Shown here in pieces: positions 34,311 through 40,811 of a stretch of DNA of 55,977 bases. The stretch spans positions 1 through 55,977 of IMG/VR virus record IMGVR_UViG_3300021091_000089; one strand, given 5' to 3'. This DNA comes from a virus. Each line of letters starts with the position of its first letter. Position 1 is the stretch's first letter. The position numbers and the translations under genes are program-made. Under the pieces are notes generated by a model. It had not been told where the DNA came from. It did no database searches and saw only the letters and a list, made by a program, of their open reading frames with translations.

Positions 34311-35315
34311 TTACTTATACATAAACTCATCGTAGCCGTAGTCGCTGCTCGCGTACTTGGCAGACTCTATCGGCTCGCCGAACAACTCGTTGCGCACCAG
34401 CATGACGAAGGTTTCTGGGTCGGTGTATGCCATGTCGAACATCTCCGCCTTTGTCATGCCGTACAGACTGTAGTCGTTATCTGTAGTTTGTTTGTAGTAA
34501 CTGCCACCCCTGGCCCAGCTGTAGTCTTTGTAGTCATTGACCTGCGGATCTCTGTCGGTGGGCAGTGCTTCCCAGTCGATGGTCAGGCAAGAGTCACGCA
34601 GGTGGAACAGTGTGGGCAGGTGTAGCGTCTCGTTGCCGGTGTGCTCGTTGAGGTAGCCGCACGAGATGTTGGTGCACTCAGGGATGATGTGGGTGTAGTT
34701 GGCAGTGTCAGTGAACACGCCCGTGTCGTCTGGCTCGTAGATGTTGTGCTCGTTGTCATTGAGTGCATCAGCCAAGGCTTGGGCGAAAATATCCGAGCAA
34801 CACCGACCCCAGCCCTGGTGTGTGATGACGCTTGTGCTGCCGCGTCTGTCGAAGGCGATGGCACGCTTGAACTTGTAGAGCACATCAGGATACTGCTTGG
34901 CGATGTGGCTTGAACCCAGGCCACCACACTCTTCTGCGCGGTGGAAAAAGTAACAGCCAGGCACACCGGCGTCGATCATCTCCAGCATGAGCCATGCGCC
35001 AGCCGCATCGTCAGCACCCAGAGGCTCACCATCGGCTTTGAAATAGGTCTGCGTTGCGCGGTGGAACTTGGCACGCTGATGCCCCTCGGTGCGGTGCACA
35101 GTGTCGGTGTGGCAAGAGAACATAGTGTGTGGCGTGCGCCCGTCAGGGTGTAGCACCGTGACGACCAGGGCCATGTCGTCCACATTGGTGGGGTCATACG
35201 GCATGATGAACCGCTCGATCCACTGTGCCTCAGACTTCGACTTGTGTGGGCGCTTGTACCTGAGCATCTCGTGCAGACGCTCGTCGTAGAAAACAGAATT
35301 AGATTCTCGTGTCAT
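34311..35315 (-). CDS. M28/M20-type metallopeptidase
   Basis: This 334-aa protein has the co-catalytic dizinc set: MFSCHTDTVH (His69, Asp71), LGADDAAGAWLML (Asp102), FFHRAEECGGLGSS (Glu128, Glu129), IAFDRRGSTS (Asp156) and YLNEHTGNETLH (His225), which is the M28/M20/M42 aminopeptidase/carboxypeptidase arrangement. An intact site argues for an active enzyme rather than a remnant. The C-terminal 80 residues are Tyr/Asp-rich and unusual for the family. Cytosolic exopeptidases of this class are rare in phages. Substrates could be host peptides or defence signals, which is inference. It has its own ribosome site (TAAGGAG). Confidence 0.85.
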   Translation of the reverse strand: MTRESNSVFYDERLHEMLRYKRPHKSKSEAQWIERFIMPYDPTNVDDMALVVTVLHPDGRTPHTMFSCHTDTVHRTEGHQRAKFHRATQTYFKADGEPLGADDAAGAWLMLEMIDAGVPGCYFFHRAEECGGLGSSHIAKQYPDVLYKFKRAIAFDRRGSTSVITHQGWGRCCSDIFAQALADALNDNEHNIYEPDDTGVFTDTANYTHIIPECTNISCGYLNEHTGNETLHLPTLFHLRDSCLTIDWEALPTDRDPQVNDYKDYSWARGGSYYKQTTDNDYSLYGMTKAEMFDMAYTDPETFVMLVRNELFGEPIESAKYASSDYGYDEFMYK

Positions 35316-35339
35316 GTGATTCTCCTTAAGTTGTTTGAA

Positions 35340-37148
35340 TTAAAGGACATACGCAGGCAGCACGCTGCGTAGAATGTCGACCCTGGTTCTGTTGGCATAC
35401 AGGTCGAACGGCACGCCCTCAATACTGCGGAACATCTTGAGGCCGTTGGTTACGTCACGTGCGTACCGGATCAGCTGGTGCATTGTGACGAACCCAGACA
35501 CCCACTCGTTGCCGTAGTCATCGACGAACCGTGTCGCCTCGTCGTGGATCTTGGCTATGTCTTCGGGCAGGTCACCGATGTAGCACACAGGCAGGCCATT
35601 GTCTGCGCTGGGCATCCGCACCGTCACGCGTGAGGCAGCGTGGGTGTCACGATTGTGGTAGTACTCGTAGTCACCGTCAGAGTTTGTGATCTTCACCGCA
35701 TCTTCCTCGTGCATCCACTCGCCGTCAGGGTTCTGCACACACTCACTCTCGCAACGGTACGCACCCTCTGTATCGCAGTAGACAATGCCATGCCGATCAA
35801 GGTATGCGTCATGGTAGTACTCACCATCTGTCTCGCAGTACACCACATCGTCCTGGTGGATGTAGTCCCTGTCGCCGTGGCGTGAGTAGCACCAAGTGTA
35901 GTCGTCAATGCAGCACTGCCCGATGCGTATGCCGTGGTAGTCAGAGTAGACCATGTCTTCCTCGTCCTCATTGGTCTGATCACCACACGCGTCACATGTG
36001 CCACCGCTACGATAGATGCCGTTCGTCTCGCGTGCATCATGGCAGTGCTCGCCGCAGGTGTAGCCAATGACCCAGAAGCCACGCGTCAGACTGACTGTGT
36101 ACTCGTTGCCGTCGATGTACGGCATGAGGTAGTTGTTGTCGTCGTCCTGTATAGCCAGCAGGCGCAGGCCGTCAGCGTAGCCGCTCTGCCGTTCGTACCC
36201 CATCTCGATGAGCTTATCCTCAAGGGTTAGGGCTTCTGCGCCGTAGAGTCTGACGAAGTGACCGCCGTTGTTTGGCTGATCAGGGTATGCAACGATGGCG
36301 CGTGCAACGAGCTGGTCTGTCGCATCATCGGTCAGCCATGTGATAGCGAAGTCACCTGAGCCATAGACCTCGGCAGGGTGGTAGTCACCAGAGATATCAC
36401 CGATACGCGAACCGCCCATGCATGACATACATGAACTGACCCCGTCCTCGTAGATACGCTTGAAGTCTGCCGATGTCTTGCCCATGTGGAACGACAAACT
36501 CTTGACACCGTTAGCCATGGATCGGATCTGGTTCTGTGTCAGCATCTCACTGTAGAACTGTGTGAGGTAGCGTCCGATCTTCATGCGCACCTGCCGATCA
36601 GCCCTGCCGTAGTCAGGCGATGGAGTATAGGCCACCATCGTGGGTTCATCGACAGAGATATGCGGGAAGTGCCACCACAGTGACGGGTTGAGTTTGCCCA
36701 GCTGACGCAGCTGCTCTAAGAACAACGGCGCGGTGTATTTGTGCAGGTAAAACCTAGCGCACTCACGCCACACCCAGAACGCATTGGGTGTGATCAGCTC
36801 GTTGGCTAGCATGATGACCTTGGCGTTGCAATAGATCCGCGTCAGGGGACGACTGCTAAGCTGTTTGACTGCATCAGGTATAGCACCAAAGTCACACGCA
36901 ATGTCAATCCTCTCGACCATACGGTGCATCTGTTGCGGGTCGATGGGCGTGGGTTCTGCATCAAACGCAGACGCGTCTCTGTGTAACTCGTTGATGAGAA
37001 GGCATCGGCCTGGTGCGCCAGTCGAATTAGCCAAGTCAGTCAGTTTAAGCACTGGCATGAAGTTGATGGGGTTGGTGGGGTCGATTGCATGGGTATGCAA
37101 CACTTGTAGCAAAGATTCTTTGCTTTGAATCTTGGACATAATATCCAT
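35340..37148 (-). CDS. Large early protein with zinc-knuckle-like repeats
   Basis: This 602-aa protein starts after AAGGAG. Residues 1-330 have no recognised family (GVSSCMSCMGGSRIGDISGD in the middle). From about residue 390 a run of short repeats appears, each with Cys, Tyr, His and Asp residues: HDARETNGIYRSGGTCDACG, then GIRIGQCCIDDYTWCYSRHG, DVVYCETDGEYYHDAYLDRH and GIVYCDTEGAYRCESECV. The spacing looks like a chain of treble-clef or LIM-like zinc modules used for protein or RNA binding. It is the biggest protein of the early half with no enzyme motif. A role in host takeover is plausible. Confidence 0.65.
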   Translation of the reverse strand: MDIMSKIQSKESLLQVLHTHAIDPTNPINFMPVLKLTDLANSTGAPGRCLLINELHRDASAFDAEPTPIDPQQMHRMVERIDIACDFGAIPDAVKQLSSRPLTRIYCNAKVIMLANELITPNAFWVWRECARFYLHKYTAPLFLEQLRQLGKLNPSLWWHFPHISVDEPTMVAYTPSPDYGRADRQVRMKIGRYLTQFYSEMLTQNQIRSMANGVKSLSFHMGKTSADFKRIYEDGVSSCMSCMGGSRIGDISGDYHPAEVYGSGDFAITWLTDDATDQLVARAIVAYPDQPNNGGHFVRLYGAEALTLEDKLIEMGYERQSGYADGLRLLAIQDDDNNYLMPYIDGNEYTVSLTRGFWVIGYTCGEHCHDARETNGIYRSGGTCDACGDQTNEDEEDMVYSDYHGIRIGQCCIDDYTWCYSRHGDRDYIHQDDVVYCETDGEYYHDAYLDRHGIVYCDTEGAYRCESECVQNPDGEWMHEEDAVKITNSDGDYEYYHNRDTHAASRVTVRMPSADNGLPVCYIGDLPEDIAKIHDEATRFVDDYGNEWVSGFVTMHQLIRYARDVTNGLKMFRSIEGVPFDLYANRTRVDILRSVLPAYVL

Positions 37149-37171
37149 GATGTAATCTCCTTATAGTTAAG

Positions 37172-37318
37172 TTACTGCACCAACATCATTAAAATGATGT
37201 ACCCAAGAAACAAGGCGAACATAAAGCCCAGTATCCCAAGCACATCTACGAACACCGCACGCGTCTCACGCATACGGCGAATTCTTCTACGCCTTTGAAC
37301 TGAGTTAATTGAGACCAT
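37172..37318 (-). CDS. Small membrane protein with Arg-rich N-terminus (48 aa)
   Basis: ATG 37318 has the strong site GGAGG six bases upstream and the frame closes at TAA 37172. The peptide begins MVSINSVQRRRRIRRMRETR and continues into one hydrophobic segment (VLGILGFMFALFLGYIILMM). Positive charges before the helix predict N-in orientation. Its start lies 14 bases inside the upstream gene. It has no recognised relative. Disruption of, or signalling at, the host inner membrane are open options. Confidence 0.7.
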   Translation of the reverse strand: MVSINSVQRRRRIRRMRETRAVFVDVLGILGFMFALFLGYIILMMLVQ

Positions 37319-37499
37319 CTGGCACCTCCACTTCTCCTTCTAAATAAACTTCAGTGTCGTAGTCTTGCGGTTTTGTGTCGCTGGTAAGTCCACGCGCTAC
37401 CCAGTCCCAGGCTTGGTCAATGGCACCTGCCTCGGTTTCTGCTTCGACAGTTACATAGCGGTACTCTTTACTCACCACACAGATTTCGTATGTTTTCAT
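37305..37499 (-). CDS. MK-x-YEI family small protein A (64 aa)
   Basis: The sequence MKTYEICVVSKEYRYVTVEA, then ETEAGAIDQAWDW, and an acidic C-terminus (EVYLEGEVEVPDGLN) suggest a beta hairpin plus helix fold. It aligns with the gene just upstream (MKLYEIEMTRTSFVKVVIEA, ENTTEAEYKAFEE) and with the 38225 gene. Overlap with the upstream stop is ATGA. Function unknown. Confidence 0.65.
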   Translation of the reverse strand: MKTYEICVVSKEYRYVTVEAETEAGAIDQAWDWVARGLTSDTKPQDYDTEVYLEGEVEVPDGLN

Positions 37500-37669
37500 T
37501 CTTTCACCTCCTTCATGGATTCAATTTGCCAATCAGCGCCATCACGAACACCGTAGTCACCGTGTGTTACCTCTTCAAAGGCTTTGTACTCAGCCTCTGT
37601 TGTGTTCTCTGCTTCAATGACCACCTTGACAAACGATGTGCGTGTCATTTCGATTTCGTAAAGTTTCAT
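37496..37669 (-). CDS. MK-x-YEI family small protein B (57 aa)
   Basis: ATG 37669 follows AAAAGGAGATTGAT. The product begins MKLYEIEMTRTSFVKVVIEA and ends IESMKEVKE. Strand pattern and the xxEAExxxEA helix match the neighbour at 37305, pointing to tandem duplication and divergence. The final ATGA overlap shows translational coupling of the pair. No assigned function. Confidence 0.65.
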   Translation of the reverse strand: MKLYEIEMTRTSFVKVVIEAENTTEAEYKAFEEVTHGDYGVRDGADWQIESMKEVKE

Positions 37670-37681
37670 ATCAATCTCCTT

Positions 37682-38140
37682 TTAAAAGTTACCTTCAGCA
37701 ACCTGCAAGCAGGTCATTCCATTCCTACGCCACATATCAACAACCTGCTGTCTGTCATCGAGCACAAACAACACGCGGTCTTTGTCTATGTGGGCGTCAA
37801 GAATCTCTTGCTTAACGATGTAGTCGGCTCGGTAGTCGCCGTCCTTGCGCATGAGCAGTTGCATGACAGGCGGATGCCACAAACGACATTCCTCTCGTAG
37901 CCACCATATCGTGTCCTCTCTGCATCGCTCAGGTCTACCTGAACAGAAGATGACATTGAATGTGGTTGGTTTGCTATTGAGAAATGTATCCAATATGAAC
38001 AGCACTGGATCGTTGACTTTATCTTCACGCACGCCTGCATAGAAGGCGTTCCAGTTCTTGGGCTTATCACGGACATGATGAACCCTGTGCTCGCAGTTAG
38101 CGAGCGTGCCATCTAGGTCACACACAATCGTGTCTCTCAT
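37682..38140 (-). CDS. HAD-type polynucleotide 3'-phosphatase (PNKP/PseT-like)
   Basis: This 152-aa protein opens TIVCDLDGTLANCEHRVHHV with the HAD nucleophile Asp8-x-Asp10-G-T, continues to VIFCSGRPERCREDT (motif II Ser) and ends with VLFVLDDRQQVVDMWRRNG (motif IV acidic pair). The same order is found in the 3'-phosphatase half of T4 polynucleotide kinase. The kinase half is absent, so it would only remove 3' phosphates from nicked nucleic acid, such as tRNA or DNA cut by host defence nucleases. That role is inferred. Confidence 0.85.
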   Translation of the reverse strand: MRDTIVCDLDGTLANCEHRVHHVRDKPKNWNAFYAGVREDKVNDPVLFILDTFLNSKPTTFNVIFCSGRPERCREDTIWWLREECRLWHPPVMQLLMRKDGDYRADYIVKQEILDAHIDKDRVLFVLDDRQQVVDMWRRNGMTCLQVAEGNF

Positions 38141-38141
38141 C

Positions 38142-38222
38142 TCACACCCCCACGTTTAAAAGAATCAGCCCACCGCAGATGGTGAGCACGATGAAATAAA
38201 AGATAAAAAATAGCTGACCCAT
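38142..38222 (-). CDS. Membrane microprotein (26 aa)
   Basis: ATG 38222 is preceded by AAGGAGGTG at optimal distance and the frame ends with TGA 38142, a base before the phosphatase start. The peptide MGQLFFIFYFIVLTICGGLI plus LLNVGV is one hydrophobic helix. The extended ribosome site and fit between two genes argue that it is translated. No relatives known to me. Confidence 0.6.
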   Translation of the reverse strand: MGQLFFIFYFIVLTICGGLILLNVGV

Positions 38223-38224
38223 GG

Positions 38225-38434
38225 TTACACCTCCTTCTTAGTTGGTTCTTTTTGTTTCACACTTGAAAGCACCCAGTCACAGTCTTCGCCGATCTTGTTG
38301 ACTAAGACATGGGCCTTGACACGCGCGGCGTGTTCGCTATCGGCCTCAAAGATGAAGCCCACCTTCAACGGTATTGCGTCGCCCCACACCCAGTTCTCGC
38401 AGTTATCGAACTCGATTTCGTAATACGCTTTCAT
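38225..38434 (-). CDS. MK-x-YEI family small protein C (69 aa)
   Basis: I start at ATG 38434 (GGGGGTG upstream) rather than an in-frame start 37 codons earlier, which would overlap the preceding gene. The product begins MKAYYEIEFDNCENWVWGDA and continues VGFIFEADSEHAARVKAHVL. It shares the YEI strand and the EAxSExxA helix of the 37305/37496 pair, with a longer hairpin. The C-terminus is basic (KQKEPTKKEV). Function unknown. Confidence 0.6.
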   Translation of the reverse strand: MKAYYEIEFDNCENWVWGDAIPLKVGFIFEADSEHAARVKAHVLVNKIGEDCDWVLSSVKQKEPTKKEV

Positions 38435-38435
38435 C

Positions 38436-38597
38436 TCACACCCCCTTCTTTCTAAGAACGACACACTCGGACTTGAACCGCGCCCACTCTTGCTTGCCAT
38501 CACTGGCTTTTGGGACAGGTTGTCCCAAAGATTGTTTACCTTCAAAAGGTTTTGTTTTTACTGCGCGTAACAGCACACACTGCTCTGGTTTTAACAT
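38436..38597 (-). CDS. Small protein spanning palindrome copy 1 (53 aa)
   Basis: ATG 38597 has AAGGAG seven bases upstream and the frame closes at TGA 38436, 1 base before the next start. The product MLKPEQCVLLRAVKTKPFEG continues KQSLGQPVPKASDGKQEWAR and ends basic. Residues LGQPVP are encoded by the first copy of the repeated palindrome, so the repeat is tolerated in a coding frame. No family is recognised. Confidence 0.5.
   Translation of the reverse strand: MLKPEQCVLLRAVKTKPFEGKQSLGQPVPKASDGKQEWARFKSECVVLRKKGV
38509..38529. repeat. Palindrome copy 1
   Basis: TTTGGGACA, spacer GGT, TGTCCCAAA: perfect 9-bp arms around 3 bases. It lies inside the 53-aa frame. Identical arms occur in four further copies within 2.1 kb. 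Confidence 0.9.
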
Positions 38598-38650
38598 GGT
38601 GACTCTCCTTCATTAGTGCGTAGTGCGTGGGTGTGCCGCACCCACAACGG

Positions 38651-38671
38651 TTTGGGACATGGTGTCCCAAA
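38651..38671. repeat. Palindrome copy 2
   Basis: TTTGGGACA, spacer TGG, TGTCCCAAA. It lies 7 bases beyond the end of the 38679-39281 gene and before the 53-aa gene. Confidence 0.9.
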
Positions 38672-38678
38672 ATCTTTC

Positions 38679-39281
38679 TCACATCTTGTAGTCAGAGGCC
38701 AGCATCTGGCGCCAATCTTTGGGCGGTTTCTTGCCCTTCTGTTTCAGCACGCTGATGATGTATCTGGCCTTGCGTATGTCTTCCCGTAAATTCGTTATGG
38801 CTAACTCAGTCATACCATGCGCACGATCCACACGCTTGGACAGTTTCATCAGTTCGTTTTGTATTCGGGCGTAGTCATCGGCGAACAGCTTGCGCCTTGT
38901 CTTACGGATAACTTCTTTGTGAGTAGTGGTGGCACGCTGTTTTCGTTTGGCGATCTTGACCTCAACAACGAAGTCGTGCACACCCTCGGCACGCAGTCGG
39001 CGACGCATTTGCTCACGGGTTAGATCTTCAGGGCGCTTGGTTTTGGCGTCGTGACAGTCGTTGCACTCCTTGCCTTCGTACTGAAGTCGGCGTTGAGCGA
39101 GAGGGTTGTGTAGCCAAGCGCGAGTCTGAGCCAAAGACGCAAGGCGTTTGAAATGGCTCAAAGATTTTAATTGCAGACAGCTTGAACACCACGCCCCGTC
39201 TGGCTTTGAAGGCAAAGCAAGTGCGTAATCATGGGTGTAATCGGGGTCGGAAGTGTCCAGTAAAAATTTCCAAGTGGACAT
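38679..39281 (-). CDS. Early protein with four-Cys zinc site and coiled tail
   Basis: ATG 39281 follows GAGGAG. A TTG start 18 bases upstream is weaker. The 200-aa product has Cys32, Cys35, Cys73 and Cys76 (AWCSSCLQL and GKECNDCHDA), a zinc-bound fold similar to the treble clef of HNH proteins but without the HNH catalytic residues that I can see. It then has a strongly basic region (KIAKRKQRATTTHKEVIRKT) and a coiled C-terminus. It may bind DNA near the repeat-rich region that begins at its own 5' end, where GTGTCCA elements overlap its first codons. Confidence 0.65.
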   Translation of the reverse strand: MSTWKFLLDTSDPDYTHDYALALPSKPDGAWCSSCLQLKSLSHFKRLASLAQTRAWLHNPLAQRRLQYEGKECNDCHDAKTKRPEDLTREQMRRRLRAEGVHDFVVEVKIAKRKQRATTTHKEVIRKTRRKLFADDYARIQNELMKLSKRVDRAHGMTELAITNLREDIRKARYIISVLKQKGKKPPKDWRQMLASDYKM

Positions 39282-39555
39282 GAAGTGGACTCTCCTCAAA
39301 GGTTAGTGGAAGACGCTTGCGAGCGGGTGCGTCACAGGTATCATACCAAAAAAAAGAAAGGGCAAAGGAAAAGAACAAAGAAGGCCAAAAAAGAAAAAAG
39401 AGTGTCCACTTGTCTAGCCCCCTATAATAATAATAATATAAATATAAATATATTATTATAGATGTGCCTCAAAGTGGACAGCGCTAGCACTGGCGCGGGT
39501 TCGGGGGTGTCCATGTCGTGTCCACTACGCGCCAAAAGTGGGAAGTGCTGGACAC
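39253..39555. repeat. Cluster of GTGTCCA/TGGACAC iteron-like repeats
   Basis: Copies of GTGTCCA or its complement (partly extended to GTGTCCACT) are seen at 39253, 39274, 39285 (short TGGAC form), 39402, 39474, 39507, 39518 and 39549, on both strands. They flank an all-A/T inverted repeat. The segment 39282-39623 holds no supported gene, so it is free to act as an origin or control region. The exact repeat unit is my reading of the sequence. Confidence 0.6.
39422..39461. repeat. 40-bp A/T inverted repeat (candidate unwinding element)
   Basis: CTATAATAATA and its reverse complement TATTATTATAG close the two ends (11-bp arms), and the 38 bases between the outer C and G are all A or T. It sits at the centre of the GTGTCCA repeats. 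Easily melted palindromes beside iterons are hallmarks of replication origins. A terminator or promoter role is also possible. Confidence 0.6.
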
Positions 39556-39600
39556 GACCTGTTTTTACCCTAGTTACTACAAAGAAGTTATGCGTAAGGT

Positions 39601-39621
39601 TTTGGGACAAGCTGTCCCAAA
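39601..39621. repeat. Palindrome copy 3
   Basis: TTTGGGACA, spacer AGC, TGTCCCAAA. It begins 2 bases downstream of the stop codon of the 50-aa basic gene. Confidence 0.9.
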
Positions 39622-39623
39622 GA

Positions 39624-39776
39624 TTAAGCGTCCTTTCCAAGGCGTAGTTCAAGGCCTGACTTCCACTCGCGGGTTTGGGATTGCTCGCGCTTGAAGCGTA
39701 GCTCGCCTGCGTGGTGGCGTGGCTTGGGCGTGGTCTTGGGTGTGTGCTGGCGTTGGTCTTTGCGTGTCTTTGACAT
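39624..39776 (-). CDS. Small basic protein (50 aa)
   Basis: ATG 39776 follows AGGAG and the frame ends at TAA 39624. The product (MSKTRKDQRQHTPKTTPKPR, then HHAGELRFKREQSQTREWKS) is Lys/Arg/Gln-rich with no hydrophobic core, typical of small nucleic-acid binders. It ends 2 bases before palindrome copy 3. Confidence 0.55.
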   Translation of the reverse strand: MSKTRKDQRQHTPKTTPKPRHHAGELRFKREQSQTREWKSGLELRLGKDA

Positions 39777-39785
39777 GGTGTTCTC

Positions 39786-39854
39786 CTAGTAGAAAAGAAA
39801 GTAAAGGCCAAGCCCAACTGCGCTGGGGATAATGAACAAAAGGCTGGCTTGCAT
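39786..39854 (-). CDS. Membrane microprotein (22 aa)
   Basis: ATG 39854 has GGGAG at 8 bases. The product MQASLLFIIPSAVGLGLYFL ends in FY and is one hydrophobic span. Its stop TAG is part of the ribosome site (TAGGAG) of the next gene, implying coupling. The third short membrane peptide of this block. Function unknown. Confidence 0.5.
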   Translation of the reverse strand: MQASLLFIIPSAVGLGLYFLFY

Positions 39855-39856
39855 TG

Positions 39857-40054
39857 TTAGTCTCCCATGCACTCAAAGTATTGGTCGATGACATCCTCAA
39901 GCTCAAAGTCTTTTGTCGCCTCTTGGATGTTGCACGCATCGCTGTCTTGAAACCACAGGCTTTCGCCTGTCTCTTGGTCTGTTATTTCATAAGCCCAGCC
40001 GTTGCCGTGCGATGTAATGAGGTAACGCCTGTTGGGTGTGTTGAATGACATCAT
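39857..40054 (-). CDS. Small protein of unknown function (65 aa)
   Basis: AGGAG precedes two adjacent ATGs (40054 and 40051). The product is Tyr/Trp-rich beta at the start (RRYLITSHGNGWAYEITDQE) and acidic at the end (FELEDVIDQYFECMGD). It may be an acidic partner or DNA mimic, though net acidity is moderate. It sits just beyond the terminator of the first early gene, so read-through or a further promoter is needed. Confidence 0.65.
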   Translation of the reverse strand: MMSFNTPNRRYLITSHGNGWAYEITDQETGESLWFQDSDACNIQEATKDFELEDVIDQYFECMGD

Positions 40055-40071
40055 GGTGATTCTCCTAGTAG

Positions 40072-40099
40072 AAAAAAAAAAAAGGGCGCCGAAGCGCCC
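40072..40099 (-). terminator. Strong intrinsic terminator after the first early gene
   Basis: On the minus strand GGGCGC-TTCG-GCGCCC is followed by 12 T residues (plus-strand A-run 40072-40083). It stands between the 40128-40532 gene and the rest of the leftward block, immediately past palindrome copy 4. Full block transcription would need escape from this site. Confidence 0.9.
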
Positions 40100-40105
40100 G
40101 CGGGG

Positions 40106-40126
40106 TTTGGGACAAGCTGTCCCAAA
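40106..40126. repeat. Palindrome copy 4
   Basis: TTTGGGACA, spacer AGC, TGTCCCAAA. It starts 1 base after the stop of the 40128-40532 gene and leads into the T-run terminator. Confidence 0.9.
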
Positions 40127-40127
40127 A

Positions 40128-40532
40128 TTAAGCGCGACCGATATACTTCAGGAAGCGCTGAAGGTCAGCCTTGGACAGCTTGAGAGCGGCGTCACCGAGC
40201 TTCTGCCATTCGGCCTTGGGTTCGGCCTTGGTGCGTGAACCCCCGCGAGCGTCTTTCTTGATATCGTGGAACTTGGCAATGCACCGATTCCACTGCCTCT
40301 GTGCGCCCTCGTGCTTATTGGCAGATATGGCCTCCTCACTGGTGTAGAACTTCCAGCCAGACTCCTGCAGGACAAAGAAAGCCCCGTACTTGTCGGCGTG
40401 AACCTCTGCAAGTTCTGCAATGAGTGAACCCGCGAGAAAGCCCCCGCGTAGACTCTTAGCCACCTCTTTGTCAAGCTCCAAAGAGGTTTGTACCAAGGTT
40501 GCGTACAACGAAACAATAGTAGCGTTCGACAT
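40128..40532 (-). CDS. First gene of leftward block, unknown function (134 aa)
   Basis: ATG 40532 follows AGGAG at 8 bases. Residues 1-50 are helical (IVSLYATLVQTSLELDKEVA), the middle has KYGAFFVLQESGWKFYTSEE, and the C-terminal 45 residues are Lys/Arg-rich (KKDARGGSRTKAEPKAEW). It is nearest to the control region, so it is probably the first protein made on infection. It is bracketed by palindrome copies 4 and 5 and followed by a terminator, so it could be expressed alone. No family is recognised. Confidence 0.75.
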   Translation of the reverse strand: MSNATIVSLYATLVQTSLELDKEVAKSLRGGFLAGSLIAELAEVHADKYGAFFVLQESGWKFYTSEEAISANKHEGAQRQWNRCIAKFHDIKKDARGGSRTKAEPKAEWQKLGDAALKLSKADLQRFLKYIGRA

Positions 40533-40552
40533 AAGTAGTTCTCCTTAAGATC

Positions 40553-40573
40553 TTTGGGACAGGTTGTCCCAAA
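40553..40573. repeat. Palindrome copy 5
   Basis: TTTGGGACA, spacer GGT, TGTCCCAAA. It lies in the 5' leader of the first leftward gene, between the candidate promoter and the ribosome site. This is where an operator or RNA hairpin would affect expression. Confidence 0.9.
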
Positions 40574-40622
40574 CCAGCGAACTGGCTGGACAGGCCGACT
40601 GGACTACCCAATCGACACTTAC

Positions 40623-40631
40623 ATTATAACA
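40623..40631 (-). promoter_or_regulatory. Extended -10 promoter for the leftward block
   Basis: On the minus strand TG-T-TATAAT is a perfect extended -10 element. No good -35 is seen at 17 bases. Transcription would start near 40615 and run through palindrome copy 5 into the 40532 gene. Confidence 0.6.
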
Positions 40632-40811
40632 TAATAGGTAGTTTGGCTTGCCTGCTGTCGAGCCATTTTGCGGTTTTGCTGACCCCACCGTGGGGTGGCC
40701 CCCCAAAATTTTGCGGCGTAGTGGGCGGAGGGAGAAACACTATTCCACTCCCACACTTCACAGTTGTAAAATCTTTATCAAATCCCCCCAACACACCACC
40801 CCTACAAAATA

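Noticed and set aside
35640-36230. Plus-strand frames opposite the 602-aa gene
   Set aside because: They mirror the Asp/Tyr/His-rich repeats on the other strand and have no start signals.
39422-39939. Minus-strand frames of 131 and 96 aa over the repeat region
   Set aside because: They are low-complexity, run through the A/T inverted repeat or across better-supported small genes with good ribosome sites.
38509-40573. Palindromes as intrinsic terminators
   Set aside because: None is followed by a T-run. The true terminator at 40072 is a separate hairpin with 12 T residues.
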